This document shows positions 39,818 to 49,595 of a stretch of 64,000 nucleotides of DNA, in pieces (the stretch's first letter is position 1; the number at the start of each line of letters is the position of its first letter). The stretch spans positions 115,804-179,803 of the forward strand of contig JHXB01000006.1 of assembly GCA_000621905.1 (NCBI GenBank). The letters are read 5' to 3'. Both the position numbers and the translations under genes were made by a program. A model generated the notes under the pieces. The model was not told where the DNA came from. It saw only the letters and a program-made list of their open reading frames with translations, and searched no databases. Origin of the DNA: Lachnospiraceae bacterium NC2004. GTDB lineage: Bacteria > Bacillota > Clostridia > Lachnospirales > Lachnospiraceae.

Positions 39818-42800
39818 CTAGTTACCTAGCATTATCTCATGTAAAAGCTTGCCGTCATATTCGTCGAGTTTTGGTGGTCTTCCATGAATATCGCCTTCTT
39901 CATACACAAAGGTATGATTGGTGTATCCAAGGTTGTTAAGAATCTGCTCAAGCTCCTTAACCGTAGCTGAAGGCTCGACAGGATCACCTAAGTAATTACC
40001 CGCAACAACATACACATCTTTAAACTTCTCAGGCCAATTAATAGGCGAATATCTTCTTGCAAACTCTTGAATATCTTCCTTGGACATAACTGTAGGCTGA
40101 CCACTCTTACCATGATCAAAGCAATCATATAGTGGTCCATCAGCGAGATCATAAAATCCCGGTATCCCCGCCTCTGTAACAATCATTTTAGGACGATATT
40201 TACCGTGCGCAACATAGGCAAATGCAGTATTACCGCCCATAGAGCATCCCTTAAGTGCAAAACTATACGCATCAACATCATCAAGCGTATTGTAATACTC
40301 GATAATCGTATCAATATATCCTACAGTCTCGGCAAAACTAGCAAGCGCATCAATCGGTCCAACCTGACTATCTCCGCATCCTGCCGCATCAACTGTTACA
40401 ACTCTAAAACCACTCATTGCCTCATGAGCAGGTAAGAAATCTCCAGGGCCAGGTCCTTTATACATGTCTTTTCGGCTTCCACCACCACCATGAAGTAATA
40501 TAAGAAGCGGTTTCTTCTTGCCGTCGGCAACATTTAAGTCGTAGATATGAATTCCGTCAATATTTAGCGCCTTAAATTCAACATTTGCCTTTACAGCACT
40601 TACTGTCTCAAGCACCCAATCTTCCGCTTTCTCTTCCACAACAGTCTTGTCAAATGCAGCAATAGTCGAAAGTCTCGGCTGTGCAAGCTTGTCTGGGCTT
40701 GTATACTTGTCCAAGATAGATTCAGTTGGCGTTACTTCAGTTGTATTATCTTCTGGTGTTGAACTATCTTCTGTTGGTCCATTCTTCAGTAATTCCGCAA
40801 GCGCGGTATATTCATACCATCCGTTACCGAGGTCTTTATATTCAACACCAGGTCTTAACTGCCATGACGGAACCTTATTGATTGCAGCCATCTTCTCCTG
40901 GTTCTTACCAATCCATATTCCAAATGAATTACACCAGAAAGCCCAAGGAATATTCAGGTCCTTAAACGCCAACAACAACGCATTATTATAATCAAGAACA
41001 ACCTGATTAGGTATCGCAGGGTCACAGCCTATCTCCTGAGCCATAATAGCTTCACCATACTGTTTAGAGAAATCAACGATATCCTTGAATCTCTCATTGA
41101 TATATGTTTTATCGGTGCAATAAAGCATATCAGCTCCGGCACCTTTGGCTTTTCCTTTGTCATCAATGATAATATGCGGAGTCTTACCCTCCTCCTGATT
41201 ACCGCTTATGGTTATTGCAAATGTAGGCGCCTCGATTCTTATATAACTATACATGTACCAATATCCCTCTCCAACTTGAAGAAGGTCAAGTTTTTTGGCA
41301 TCAGCATTAAGCGTGACAGTCCAAATTCTGTTGTCGTACATACGACATTCTCCACCGGTTCCCGCTTCTCTGATGTCAAGGCAATTGTTTTCTCCTACTT
41401 TTTCCGCCCCGATATGAAGCTTGTCAACATCATTACCGTCTGCTCTTAATGTCATATCGCTTTCTAAATGAACACCGCTAAAACTAACAGTAACCTTAGT
41501 GCCGGCTGGGAAATTGCCTTGAATGCTCAGATTGTCATTGCGATCTTTATTGATGAGTCGGCGCGTAAAATACGCCGGCCATTCTGTATCATTTGCAGTA
41601 AGCAAATACGGATGAATCGATTGAACAACCTTGGCATCTTTAAGACCATAAACCGGCTTATACTCACCATTACTCATCACATCACACACAATCAAACGAT
41701 CCGGCGTTACAGAGCGTATTGAATCAATCGCCTTTAGCATTAAGTTAACATAGGCATTTTCATCAAGATTATCACCATTAAGATGCGGCTCGTTCAAAAG
41801 ATTAAAACTAAGCAAATTAGACGGAACATCCTTGTAGTGCTTCGCCATCCATTGCCAGAAATCACAAAACTGTTTTTGATCATTTTCATTGTCAAACAAT
41901 GTTATCTTAAATCGATCTTCATCTCCGGTTGTGAAGCCCGGACATCTGTGAACATCAAAGCACACATGAATTCCGTACTTGGCACAGTAATTAATCATGT
42001 CGTCCATGTTCTTAACATAACCTGTGCTTACATACTCCTTACCGTCAACCTGCTTGTAAACGTCCTGAACATACAACACAACACGAACGAAATCCATTCC
42101 CTGATTAGCTATCATCTTAATCTGCTCTTCGCTTACGACCTTACCAAGATCGCCATACACAATATCATTGGCATTACTGATATTGTATCCTTTCCAATCA
42201 GGAAGCTTATTATATGTTGCTTCAGGCATGCTTTTAGCCGATGTAATTGACTTCTTGGTTACCCCACAGTTGACCTTATCAGCAGACTTAAAATTGGCGC
42301 ATATTGCAGTCTCATAAAGTCTCTCAGCCGACTTAATCGCATCTGCGCGAGTCAGCGCCTTTGTCCATTTAAAGTTGTAATTCTCGTCGTAATCAAGATA
42401 ACATTTGCCGTTACCATATGAGTAGCGTCTTGTAAAAAAATTGGAATTGGTTTGTATCGATTCATTATTCAGAAATTCCCAATCAGTTCCTACAAACACT
42501 TTATTAAAATATTTATTATCAATATTGCGATAGTATTTTTGATTTGGTGAGTAATCATTCCAGTATATGCTTTCGTCTGTAAGGATTAATGAATCATCAT
42601 ATCCAATTCCATCAGCATCCGTCGCCATGGCAGCCAAAAACAATGCAACCGAACCGTCCGCTCTCTTCATTTTCGCTTTCTTGGTGCGAAAAGCTTTCGA
42701 GCTCTTCTTCCACTCGGCAAACTTACCCGAATTAACCTTCTTAACCGTTGCATCAAGAATTGAAGCATACTCTGCAAATGTAATCTGTTTCTTATAATTG

Positions 42801-42967
42801 CTTTGAAGCTTCTTAGGTACGATTTTAAGAGAAATAGCCTTTTTTATCTCTTTATCATTGGTCTTACTCTTCTTAGTTGCAGCATAGGAAATGTTACTAA
42901 ACGAACACCCTATAACCAGAGTAAATACGATAATCAGTGACATTACTTTCTTAAGAAATCTACGCAT
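39818..42967 (-). CDS. Secreted bifunctional GH5 glycoside hydrolase and alpha/beta esterase
   Basis: The ATG at 42967 with GAGGG upstream gives 1049 aa. After a signal peptide (about 1-29) and an S-layer-like or unknown region (about 30-250), a GH5 cellulase-type barrel spans about 255-700. The acid/base is in NLLNEPH (about E393), SIHPY is at about H452, and the nucleophile is in AQEIGC (about E645). A beta-rich carbohydrate-binding-like domain seems inserted between them (about 470-590). A Thr/Pro/Glu linker leads to an alpha/beta hydrolase (about 800-1049) with LLHGGGGSRKD and GCSMGG (about S909). I infer hemicellulose backbone cleavage plus deacylation. Confidence 0.87.
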   Translation of the reverse strand: MRRFLKKVMSLIIVFTLVIGCSFSNISYAATKKSKTNDKEIKKAISLKIVPKKLQSNYKKQITFAEYASILDATVKKVNSGKFAEWKKSSKAFRTKKAKMKRADGSVALFLAAMATDADGIGYDDSLILTDESIYWNDYSPNQKYYRNIDNKYFNKVFVGTDWEFLNNESIQTNSNFFTRRYSYGNGKCYLDYDENYNFKWTKALTRADAIKSAERLYETAICANFKSADKVNCGVTKKSITSAKSMPEATYNKLPDWKGYNISNANDIVYGDLGKVVSEEQIKMIANQGMDFVRVVLYVQDVYKQVDGKEYVSTGYVKNMDDMINYCAKYGIHVCFDVHRCPGFTTGDEDRFKITLFDNENDQKQFCDFWQWMAKHYKDVPSNLLSFNLLNEPHLNGDNLDENAYVNLMLKAIDSIRSVTPDRLIVCDVMSNGEYKPVYGLKDAKVVQSIHPYLLTANDTEWPAYFTRRLINKDRNDNLSIQGNFPAGTKVTVSFSGVHLESDMTLRADGNDVDKLHIGAEKVGENNCLDIREAGTGGECRMYDNRIWTVTLNADAKKLDLLQVGEGYWYMYSYIRIEAPTFAITISGNQEEGKTPHIIIDDKGKAKGAGADMLYCTDKTYINERFKDIVDFSKQYGEAIMAQEIGCDPAIPNQVVLDYNNALLLAFKDLNIPWAFWCNSFGIWIGKNQEKMAAINKVPSWQLRPGVEYKDLGNGWYEYTALAELLKNGPTEDSSTPEDNTTEVTPTESILDKYTSPDKLAQPRLSTIAAFDKTVVEEKAEDWVLETVSAVKANVEFKALNIDGIHIYDLNVADGKKKPLLILLHGGGGSRKDMYKGPGPGDFLPAHEAMSGFRVVTVDAAGCGDSQVGPIDALASFAETVGYIDTIIEYYNTLDDVDAYSFALKGCSMGGNTAFAYVAHGKYRPKMIVTEAGIPGFYDLADGPLYDCFDHGKSGQPTVMSKEDIQEFARRYSPINWPEKFKDVYVVAGNYLGDPVEPSATVKELEQILNNLGYTNHTFVYEEGDIHGRPPKLDEYDGKLLHEIMLGN

Positions 42968-43102
42968 TATATAATCCCTCCTAATCCTAAAATAAACTCT
43001 TCCCATAGCATCCCCTAGGATCCGTCCCCATGGTTCAATTTATAGTTTTATTCTAACAGATTACGAGCTTTTTTTCATCATTATTTTGCTAAGTGATCAA
43101 TA

Positions 43103-43156
43103 GGGACAGTCCCCCCCTGCTCAGTTAGGACCTAACTGAGCAGGGGGGACTGTCCC
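43103..43156. repeat. Near-perfect 54-nt palindrome
   Basis: Two arms of 26-27 nt, GGGACAGTCC... and its complement ...GGACTGTCCC, meet around one central base; the left arm has one extra C. It lies in the 345-nt gap between tgt and the GH5 gene. The sequence resembles GGGACAGTCCCC repeats common in gut Firmicutes. No T run follows, so it is not an ordinary terminator. Confidence 0.9.
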
Positions 43157-43265
43157 AATTCAAGAACGAGAAAGACCTTAACGATATTAAACCGTTTAAG
43201 ATTGCAATACTGTAATTCTAAACTAAAGCTTATAAATAACACGAAACTGAATATTATCAAATAAC

Positions 43266-43294
43266 AAACAGCCGACTACTATAGCCGGCTGTTT
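43266..43294 (-). terminator. Terminator after tgt
   Basis: Minus-strand AAACAGCCGGC, a short loop and GTCGGCTGTTT with a T-rich tail lie about 20 nt after the tgt stop. Apart from this hairpin and the palindrome, the 42968-43312 gap shows nothing coding. Confidence 0.68.
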
Positions 43295-43312
43295 ATCATT
43301 CAAAATCTCAAT

Positions 43313-44446
<1,134 letters not shown>

Positions 44447-44533
44447 CTAAATAAAAGTTATTTGTAAAAAACCTTAATTATTCGGTGTATTACTATTTTA
44501 GCTGTTCATATTCATATGAAGCATATCTTTTTT

Positions 44534-44562
44534 ATTATAGTTATTATCATGCGATATTTCAA
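44534..44562 (-). promoter_or_regulatory. Putative tgt promoter
   Basis: TTTCAA on the plus strand (44557-44562) reads TTGAAA on the minus strand, with a 17-bp spacer and TATAAT (44534-44539), about 95 nt before tgt. A second TATAAT-like site lies farther upstream. Confidence 0.55.
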
Positions 44563-44662
44563 CCGGTTCCTAAATAAAACCATCAAACCTTAATTTATGG
44601 GTTCATTATAGTGTTACACCTATATTATATCACAACAATTCCACCTTACTGTCATAAAATCA

Positions 44663-46315
44663 TTACCTCAATTTATACTTCGTATATTTTCCACCACAGT
44701 ACTTGTATATCTTTCCTTCACTGACAAGCTTCTTTATTTCAGAATATGCCTGATCCGGAGTTATCTTTAAAAGTTCTGCCACATCTTGTTTAGTAATGAA
44801 TCCATCCTGTGCCCCAGCTAGTTTAATAATCATTTCAGGATAAGCAACTTTATCTATACCTGTTTGTCTCACATATTGAATACTTCTATTGTTTTCTTTG
44901 TATACTTTCACAGAAAGAATATAGGATCTTGATTTACCGCTTCCTACACCTTCCACGAGTCCATCTTCAATCAAGTTTTCTATAGCTCCTAGCAGTTTAA
45001 CCTCTGCCAAATGAGTCATTTCTGCGATGCGTTTTATCGTAAGTCGTTTTTCGTTCTTTAATAGTGAAAGAATCATCAAGGCATAGATTGACAATGGTTT
45101 TCCTAATCTATTTTGCTCATCTGCAATGAATTTTGTAAAAGTGTCATCTGCTTTTGCTCTTCGAATGAACAGCCTAACATTCGTGCTTGTTGTTTCAGAA
45201 TAGTCTGGCCAAGGTCTTCCGTATATAATAGAGCCCTCATATATACGGTCTATACCGCGTCCGGTCTTTTCAGCAAGTCCAATTCGTTTTAATGCATCTG
45301 CAAGTGCAGGATTTTTACCATGCGGTTCGACAGTTAGCAAGTTTTCTAATGTCACCCCATCAATAAATCCACCAGGGCTACTTATAGTCATCCCCTCATC
45401 ATCGATCAGCACCCTCACAGTTCCCAACATGGTATAATCTCTGTGACAAAAAGCATTAATTAATCCTTCACGAAATGCTGCTTTATCGAATTCCGGCACA
45501 GCAACCCTAAATAAACCATATTCAACTTCTCGTTCTGGATTCCAAGCTTCTGCATATGTTTCGAACTTTTCAAACACCTCAAGCAAGGGCGCAGATGTCT
45601 CCGTATTAATTCTGACTTTTGTTCCCTCCAACACTTGAAAAGAAGCTTTTACAGTAGGCATTAACTCCGCTATTCGGTTTTCTTTCCCTAAAATAAGCAT
45701 CCCGGTAACTGTAGGATAAACTTTACCGTCTACTTCCGTTGTAAAACGTAGTGCCTTATCTAACTCATCATCCGTTAACGTAAGAAGATTTTTTTCTCCT
45801 CCAGGCTTTGTTTGTATAATATTTCTTAATCTAATTCTCTGATTTGGATCAAAATCATTAATAGAAGCTCCCACCAACGGTCCGGCAGAAAAGTCCAATA
45901 ATGCTAATTCTGACAATCTTGTAACTATTTCGTACGAAAACATTGGGATAACTTCAGGAGTCCCATCGACCTTCAATCTTCGCTTTAACATCTTTCCCGA
46001 CCTTGTGGAGACCACAGTCCTGCTCATCGGTATTTCGATCTTAAGTATATCCTTTTCCTCTTCTGTAATTATCTCCGCACGTACAGACACAGACGGCACC
46101 GTATTATTAGCAACAAGAGCTGTTACGCCTATTGCATCTTTGTGTATTTTATTTACCCCTGTTATCTGCCCGTCATCTTCTACGCCTAGATATATATTTC
46201 CACCTTTGGTATTTGCCATACCAACAATTTCATCTATTAAGTCATTATCCGGATATCTCTTTAAATCACTTTTAAATTCAGTGATCAAATCCTCTTTATA
46301 CGGAATTGTTCGCAT
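44663..46315 (-). CDS. AlbA_2 (Schlafen AAA-4-type) putative regulator with winged helices
   Basis: The ATG at 46315 with GGAGT 7 nt upstream is chosen, giving 550 aa. The N-terminal AlbA_2/divergent AAA-4 domain (about 1-130) has TEFKSDL, IVGMANTKGGNIYLGVED and a basic SGKMLKRRL stretch. A middle ATPase-like part has GLINAFCHRDYT and ISSPGGFIDGVT (GHKL-like), and RIGLAEKTGRGIDRIYE follows. The C-terminus holds two winged-helix-like domains (ALMILSLLKNEKRLTIKRIAEMT and FITKQDVAELLKITPDQAYSEIK). Such proteins are often autoregulators near mobile or defence loci. A repeat array covers its promoter. Confidence 0.83.
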   Translation of the reverse strand: MRTIPYKEDLITEFKSDLKRYPDNDLIDEIVGMANTKGGNIYLGVEDDGQITGVNKIHKDAIGVTALVANNTVPSVSVRAEIITEEEKDILKIEIPMSRTVVSTRSGKMLKRRLKVDGTPEVIPMFSYEIVTRLSELALLDFSAGPLVGASINDFDPNQRIRLRNIIQTKPGGEKNLLTLTDDELDKALRFTTEVDGKVYPTVTGMLILGKENRIAELMPTVKASFQVLEGTKVRINTETSAPLLEVFEKFETYAEAWNPEREVEYGLFRVAVPEFDKAAFREGLINAFCHRDYTMLGTVRVLIDDEGMTISSPGGFIDGVTLENLLTVEPHGKNPALADALKRIGLAEKTGRGIDRIYEGSIIYGRPWPDYSETTSTNVRLFIRRAKADDTFTKFIADEQNRLGKPLSIYALMILSLLKNEKRLTIKRIAEMTHLAEVKLLGAIENLIEDGLVEGVGSGKSRSYILSVKVYKENNRSIQYVRQTGIDKVAYPEMIIKLAGAQDGFITKQDVAELLKITPDQAYSEIKKLVSEGKIYKYCGGKYTKYKLR

Positions 46316-46340
46316 CTTTAACTCCTTTCTTAATATGGGT

Positions 46341-46404
46341 TTAACTCGATTGTAACTCCGCACAGCATTTTCGTCAAGTTAAAATCGAGTTAAATTCGAG
46401 TTAA
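46341..46404 (-). promoter_or_regulatory. Promoter with four-site operator array for the AlbA_2 gene
   Basis: On the minus strand TTGACG (46372-46377), 17 bp and TACAAT (46349-46354) form the promoter. Upstream are three direct copies of TTAACTCGA (one as TTAACTTGA) starting exactly 11 bp apart (46374, 46385, 46396 in plus coordinates). An inverted copy (46341-46349) touches the -10 box. One-turn spacing suggests cooperative binding on one DNA face, probably by the downstream protein. Confidence 0.8.
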
Positions 46405-46409
46405 AAAAG

Positions 46410-46455
46410 AAAAAGGCCTTGCTAAGCTATTCATTAGCTTAACAAGACCTTTTTT
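46410..46455. terminator. Long bidirectional terminator hairpin
   Basis: AAAAAGGCCTTGCTAAGCTA, loop TTCAT, TAGCTTAACAAGACCTTTTT: a 17-bp stem with two mismatches and A/T runs on both sides. It can end the minus-strand LRR/BIG2 transcript from 46630. Confidence 0.85.
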
Positions 46456-46473
46456 AGTCTTTACTGTGTGAGT

Positions 46474-46616
46474 TAAGGACGGTTCTTGTGGTTCTGCATC
46501 ACTTATTTCTCACATTCGTTTTAAACAAAACGCTCAATCTCTTTTAGTACCTGGGATTGAGTAATCTTTATTTACGATGCAAATGTGAGAGAATACCGGG
46601 AGAACCGTCCCTTATT
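46474..46616. repeat. Structured repeat element, copy 1
   Basis: A core of 111 bp (46506-46616) is about 96% identical to copy 2 at 48675-48785 (four differences seen). Nested inverted repeats include TCTCACATT/AATGTGAGA, CGTTTTAAACAAAACG and CTCAATC/GATTGAG. The outer ends TAAGGACGGTTCT and AGAACCGTCCCTTA are also inverted. No ORF is present, so it looks like a non-autonomous, MITE-like element. It fills most of the 46410-46629 gap. Confidence 0.88.
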
Positions 46617-46629
46617 TTTTACAGTGCTT

Positions 46630-48321
46630 CTAATCCTCAGCTTCACGAATCACTTTTACATTAGGTGAGTTCTCGGTGTGGATGAACTCGTCCGGTAAAT
46701 CGCGATTATGAAATGTTTCCGATAAATCTATCTTTTTTAGATGCTTTAGGTCATCAGCATAAATCTCGCATATATACTGCCCTAATCCGGAAACATATCC
46801 GTCATCCCAAGCCTCTGATATGTCAAATGTCTCCAGGTATGTGAAAGGATTGAGATTAATCTTACCAATCGCTTCTGTGTCACTCCACTTAATAGCAACC
46901 AGACGCCCTTTCTTCCATTTGTACTGCTTACTGTGAATATTCGTACTCACTCTAAGATTGCCCCAGTGCCTCTGCTTCTTAATCAGCTTCTTTAATTCCG
47001 CCTCGTCGTTGTTCGCATCCGCCTTAGTCACGGTAACCTTGCAGACATACTTATGATTCTTATATATCGCTGTAATCTTGGCTTTGCCGGGAGCAACAGA
47101 TCTTGCGTTACCGCTTGAATCAATCTTAACTACCTTACTGTCAGAAGATTTCCATACCACCTTATCAGGTTCGTCAGTATTCATTAGTTCAAGCTTGCGA
47201 TTACACTTTGCTTTAAGCTTTAACTTCGATTTATTTAACCTAACAGAATCAAGTTCAGAATCATTCACCTCAATCTCTACAATCCTAACACCCTCAGGTA
47301 AACCTCCCTGTTTAAACATTTCAGTATATTTGTCCTTATATCCCACAGGAACCTCTATAGTTGCATTAGTACTTATTCCAGACATCGCCTTTGAATGGAC
47401 TTCCCTTATTTTCTTAGACATGATCGAAATCTTACATAAATCATCACACCCCCAAAATATCCCGCCAACACCAACAGTTCCATAAAATGAGTCACCCAAA
47501 GATTCAACGTTTCTCGGAATAATTACTTCCTTTAAATTGGTAAATGCAAACGCCTCACTTTCAATAGACGTAATCGTATCAGGCAAACCTACACACATAA
47601 GGCTTCTATTTCCAGAAAACAATCCAAAACCTACACAAGTAAGACCATCAGGAAGACTAACTGATTCTAATAATTCACAATCTTCGAAGGCTGTGTCACC
47701 TATGTAATCTACGCTATCAGGTATATCAATCTCTCTTATCATGGTGCCAGAAAATGCACCTACACCTATTCTTTTTAAGTCTTCATTCATATCTATTGTT
47801 TCTAATTTACTATCTTCGAACGAATAGTTACCTATCGTGGTTACACTTGATGGCAATTTTAGTTTTGTTATATCTGTGGAGTTAAATGCATCATTTCCAA
47901 TATAGTTAATCCCACTCTTAAGAACAACTTTATTTAAACTACCACACCCTTCAAAGCAACTATTATCAAGTCTTTTAATATTTCCACATACTATAACACT
48001 CTTTAATTTGTTATATGGACGAAATGTTCCATCTCCATATGGGTAAAATGTTGGATACAACGATTTTACTCCCTTCTTATAAACAACCTTTTCCGCATAA
48101 TCCATCCAATCTTCAAGATCAGACAGATTTTGCTTTTTTACCTTCTTTCCTTTATTTGGAGAAATAGTAAGCACCTTCGTCTTTTTATCATAATTCCACA
48201 ATATGTCCCGACTATTGTCTCCCCCACTTGTAGCATGCCTTTTAGCGGCACATACTCTCAAAGAAGCTCCGGCGGCTATAAAAGCCACCGAAAGCATAAT
48301 CATAATTAAACGTTTATTCAC
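46630..48321 (-). CDS. BspA-like LRR_5 and BIG2 surface protein
   Basis: A GTG start at 48321 after GAGGGTGG gives 563 aa. A signal peptide (about 1-26) leads to LRR_5 repeats over about 90-320 (IGNDAFNSTDITKLKLPSSV, IGVGAFSGTMIREIDIPDSV, IGDTAFEDCELLESVSLPDG). A BIG2 domain follows (about 360-430, VVWKSSDSKVVKIDSSGNA), and the last 100 residues contain further LRR-like segments. Related proteins are surface adhesins of gut bacteria. It ends at a repeat element and then a strong terminator. Confidence 0.82.
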   Translation of the reverse strand: MNKRLIMIMLSVAFIAAGASLRVCAAKRHATSGGDNSRDILWNYDKKTKVLTISPNKGKKVKKQNLSDLEDWMDYAEKVVYKKGVKSLYPTFYPYGDGTFRPYNKLKSVIVCGNIKRLDNSCFEGCGSLNKVVLKSGINYIGNDAFNSTDITKLKLPSSVTTIGNYSFEDSKLETIDMNEDLKRIGVGAFSGTMIREIDIPDSVDYIGDTAFEDCELLESVSLPDGLTCVGFGLFSGNRSLMCVGLPDTITSIESEAFAFTNLKEVIIPRNVESLGDSFYGTVGVGGIFWGCDDLCKISIMSKKIREVHSKAMSGISTNATIEVPVGYKDKYTEMFKQGGLPEGVRIVEIEVNDSELDSVRLNKSKLKLKAKCNRKLELMNTDEPDKVVWKSSDSKVVKIDSSGNARSVAPGKAKITAIYKNHKYVCKVTVTKADANNDEAELKKLIKKQRHWGNLRVSTNIHSKQYKWKKGRLVAIKWSDTEAIGKINLNPFTYLETFDISEAWDDGYVSGLGQYICEIYADDLKHLKKIDLSETFHNRDLPDEFIHTENSPNVKVIREAED

Positions 48322-48335
48322 ACAACCACCCTCTT

Positions 48336-48970
48336 TTATCGAATCTTATTAGTCTCATTTATCTTGTTATCGATATACTCAAAAACGTCCCACGTATATC
48401 CTTTCTTTCCTTTCGGCGGATAGAATTCCTGAGTTGATTTACCCTTTCTGTAAATAGTTACCTTAGCATTGGAAGCACTTAACCCCTCAATACTCTCACC
48501 AGAATAATTGTAGACAGAGTATGTCAATTTTTTATCTTTAATTATGTCTACAGTAATTGTCTCGCATCCATTACCTCTTGTGTCATCTCGATCGAGCGTA
48601 GCAACTACTTCATTTCCATCCTTCAATACTTTATTCATATAATAAACCACCAAACCTGTCCCCGTGGTTCTACCTTTCTCACATTCGTTTTAAACAAAAC
48701 GCTCAATCTCTTGTAGTACCTGGGATTGAGTAATCTTTATTTACAATGCAAATGTGAGAGAATACCTAGAGAACCGTCCCTTATTATCATATCTATACAG
48801 ATGGCTGTCTAAATCACTAGGCGATTCCTCCCATGTGAGAACAATCCTCATCTTATCGGATGCCAGCTTCTTAGATACATAACAATTAACTGTTACATCT
48901 TTACCGGCCTTGGCAAGAACTGTAGAAAAACTGCTCATATACTTATTCTTGTCAAACCACAAAACCTGTC
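48336..48970 (-). pseudogene. Remnant of a DLDSHL-type surface domain split by repeat copy 2
   Basis: The upstream half (about 48786-48970) reads KDVTVNCYVSKKLASDKMRI then VLTWEESPSDLDSHL and ends in the repeat. The downstream half (48336-48653) reads VVYYMNKVLKDGNEVVATLD, DDTRGNGCETITVDI and YTWDVFEY. Together they match the order of a domain I recall from Lachnospiraceae LRR proteins: LTWG..PSDLDSHL, then an LD.DDT..G.ETI segment. The 5' part of the gene is missing. Neither half has a convincing start. Confidence 0.72.
48675..48785. repeat. Structured repeat element, copy 2
   Basis: About 96% identical over 111 bp to copy 1 (46506-46616), with the same nested inverted repeats and the AGAACCGTCCC end. 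Its left flank carries ACCTGTCCCCGTGGTTCTACC. A further match to that flank, ACCTGTCCCCGTGGTTT, occurs at 48964-48980. The element lies inside the DLDSHL domain remnant. Confidence 0.88.
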
Positions 48971-48981
48971 CCCGTGGTTTC

Positions 48982-49292
48982 CTAATACCAATCATCGTCT
49001 TCTTCATCGTCAGGGAAAGGGTCTTCATCCTCTGAATCGTACCACCAATAGAGTTCACCAAAATAGCAACGGGATATTTTTTTTGCAAATTCTTCCGATG
49101 TGTAGTCTTCTCCCATATATTCAAATACGATATTGGTATCACACGACAATGTATATGAAAGAGTCTTCGGTACTATGACTCTCTTTAATTGATTACCATA
49201 TAAGAATACCCAAATTAATCCTTCGCATCCTGAAATATCAAGTTCTTCAAGGCCACAATTCTCTAAAAAGACACTCTTCAACGCATCACCTG
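48982..49292 (-). pseudogene. C-terminal half of the LRR gene split by the mobile element
   Basis: This 102-codon open fragment begins at the core GGT GAT and continues in frame as ALKSVFLENCGLEELDI, then an acidic tail ending DDEEDDDWY and a stop. It lacks a natural start; the TTG at 49281 is incidental. Joined to the fragment at 63362-63982 across ATCACCTG, it restores a 307-codon leucine-rich-repeat gene. Confidence 0.85.
49285..49292. other. attL-side core repeat ATCACCTG
   Basis: The 8-bp sequence matches the right boundary exactly and encodes Gly-Asp (GGTGAT) in the split LRR gene. The true crossover is a dinucleotide inside it, as in serine recombinases; the GA of GGTGAT would fit TnpX. 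Confidence 0.8.
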
Positions 49293-49300
49293 TTGCTTGT

Positions 49301-49306
49301 TGTCAA
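49301..49306 (-). promoter_or_regulatory. -35 half of a circle-junction promoter (TTGACA)
   Basis: TTGACA on the minus strand points out of the element and ends 8 bp from the core. In the excised circle it would be 17 bp from TATGCT at the right end, in front of the recombinase gene. Confidence 0.75.
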
Positions 49307-49355
49307 GGACTTTTTCATCATGTTTACAAAACATTCACAATTTGCCGTCGAAAAT

Positions 49356-49383
49356 GGCCGGGAACCTGTTGCAGTTCCCGGCC
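49356..49383 (-). terminator. Perfect 10-bp hairpin after tnpW
   Basis: GGCCGGGAAC, 8-nt loop and GTTCCCGGCC, followed on the minus strand by ATTTTC. It probably ends the element's long minus-strand transcript and shields the junction promoter half. Confidence 0.7.
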
Positions 49384-49394
49384 TGTTTGCGCTG

Positions 49395-49595
49395 TTACTC
49401 GTTTTCCATTGCCTGACGGACTTCCTCGCGAAGTAACCGCTTGATTTTATCCTCCATTGTCTCGGTGCTGGTGGTGCTGAAATGCGCCCACACCCGGTAG
49501 GTGGTCTTTCCGATTTTCTTTACCAGCGCGGGCGGGGTCTGCGGCGTGGGCTTCGGATAAGTGATGGTTTCGGTGGTGGTCGGTTCGTTGCTCAT
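49395..49595 (-). CDS. tnpW: Transposon-encoded protein TnpW family
   Basis: The start is the ATG at 49595, overlapping the helicase-loader stop as ATGA; product is 66 aa. It begins MSNEPTTTETI and has the conserved core KKIGKTTYRVWAHFS then TETMEDKIKRLLREEV. The function in Tn4451-like elements is unknown. It is the last gene before the element's left end. Confidence 0.85.
   Translation of the reverse strand: MSNEPTTTETITYPKPTPQTPPALVKKIGKTTYRVWAHFSTTSTETMEDKIKRLLREEVRQAMENE

Noticed and set aside
43021..43200. CRISPR array
   Set aside because: The repeats here are one palindrome and short flanks, with no regularly spaced direct repeats. None occurs elsewhere in the window.
48741..49142. 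Intact 133-codon gene
   Set aside because: The frame begins out of frame inside the LRR C-terminus and ends in repeat copy 2; only its middle part resembles a protein domain, so I treat it as a remnant.
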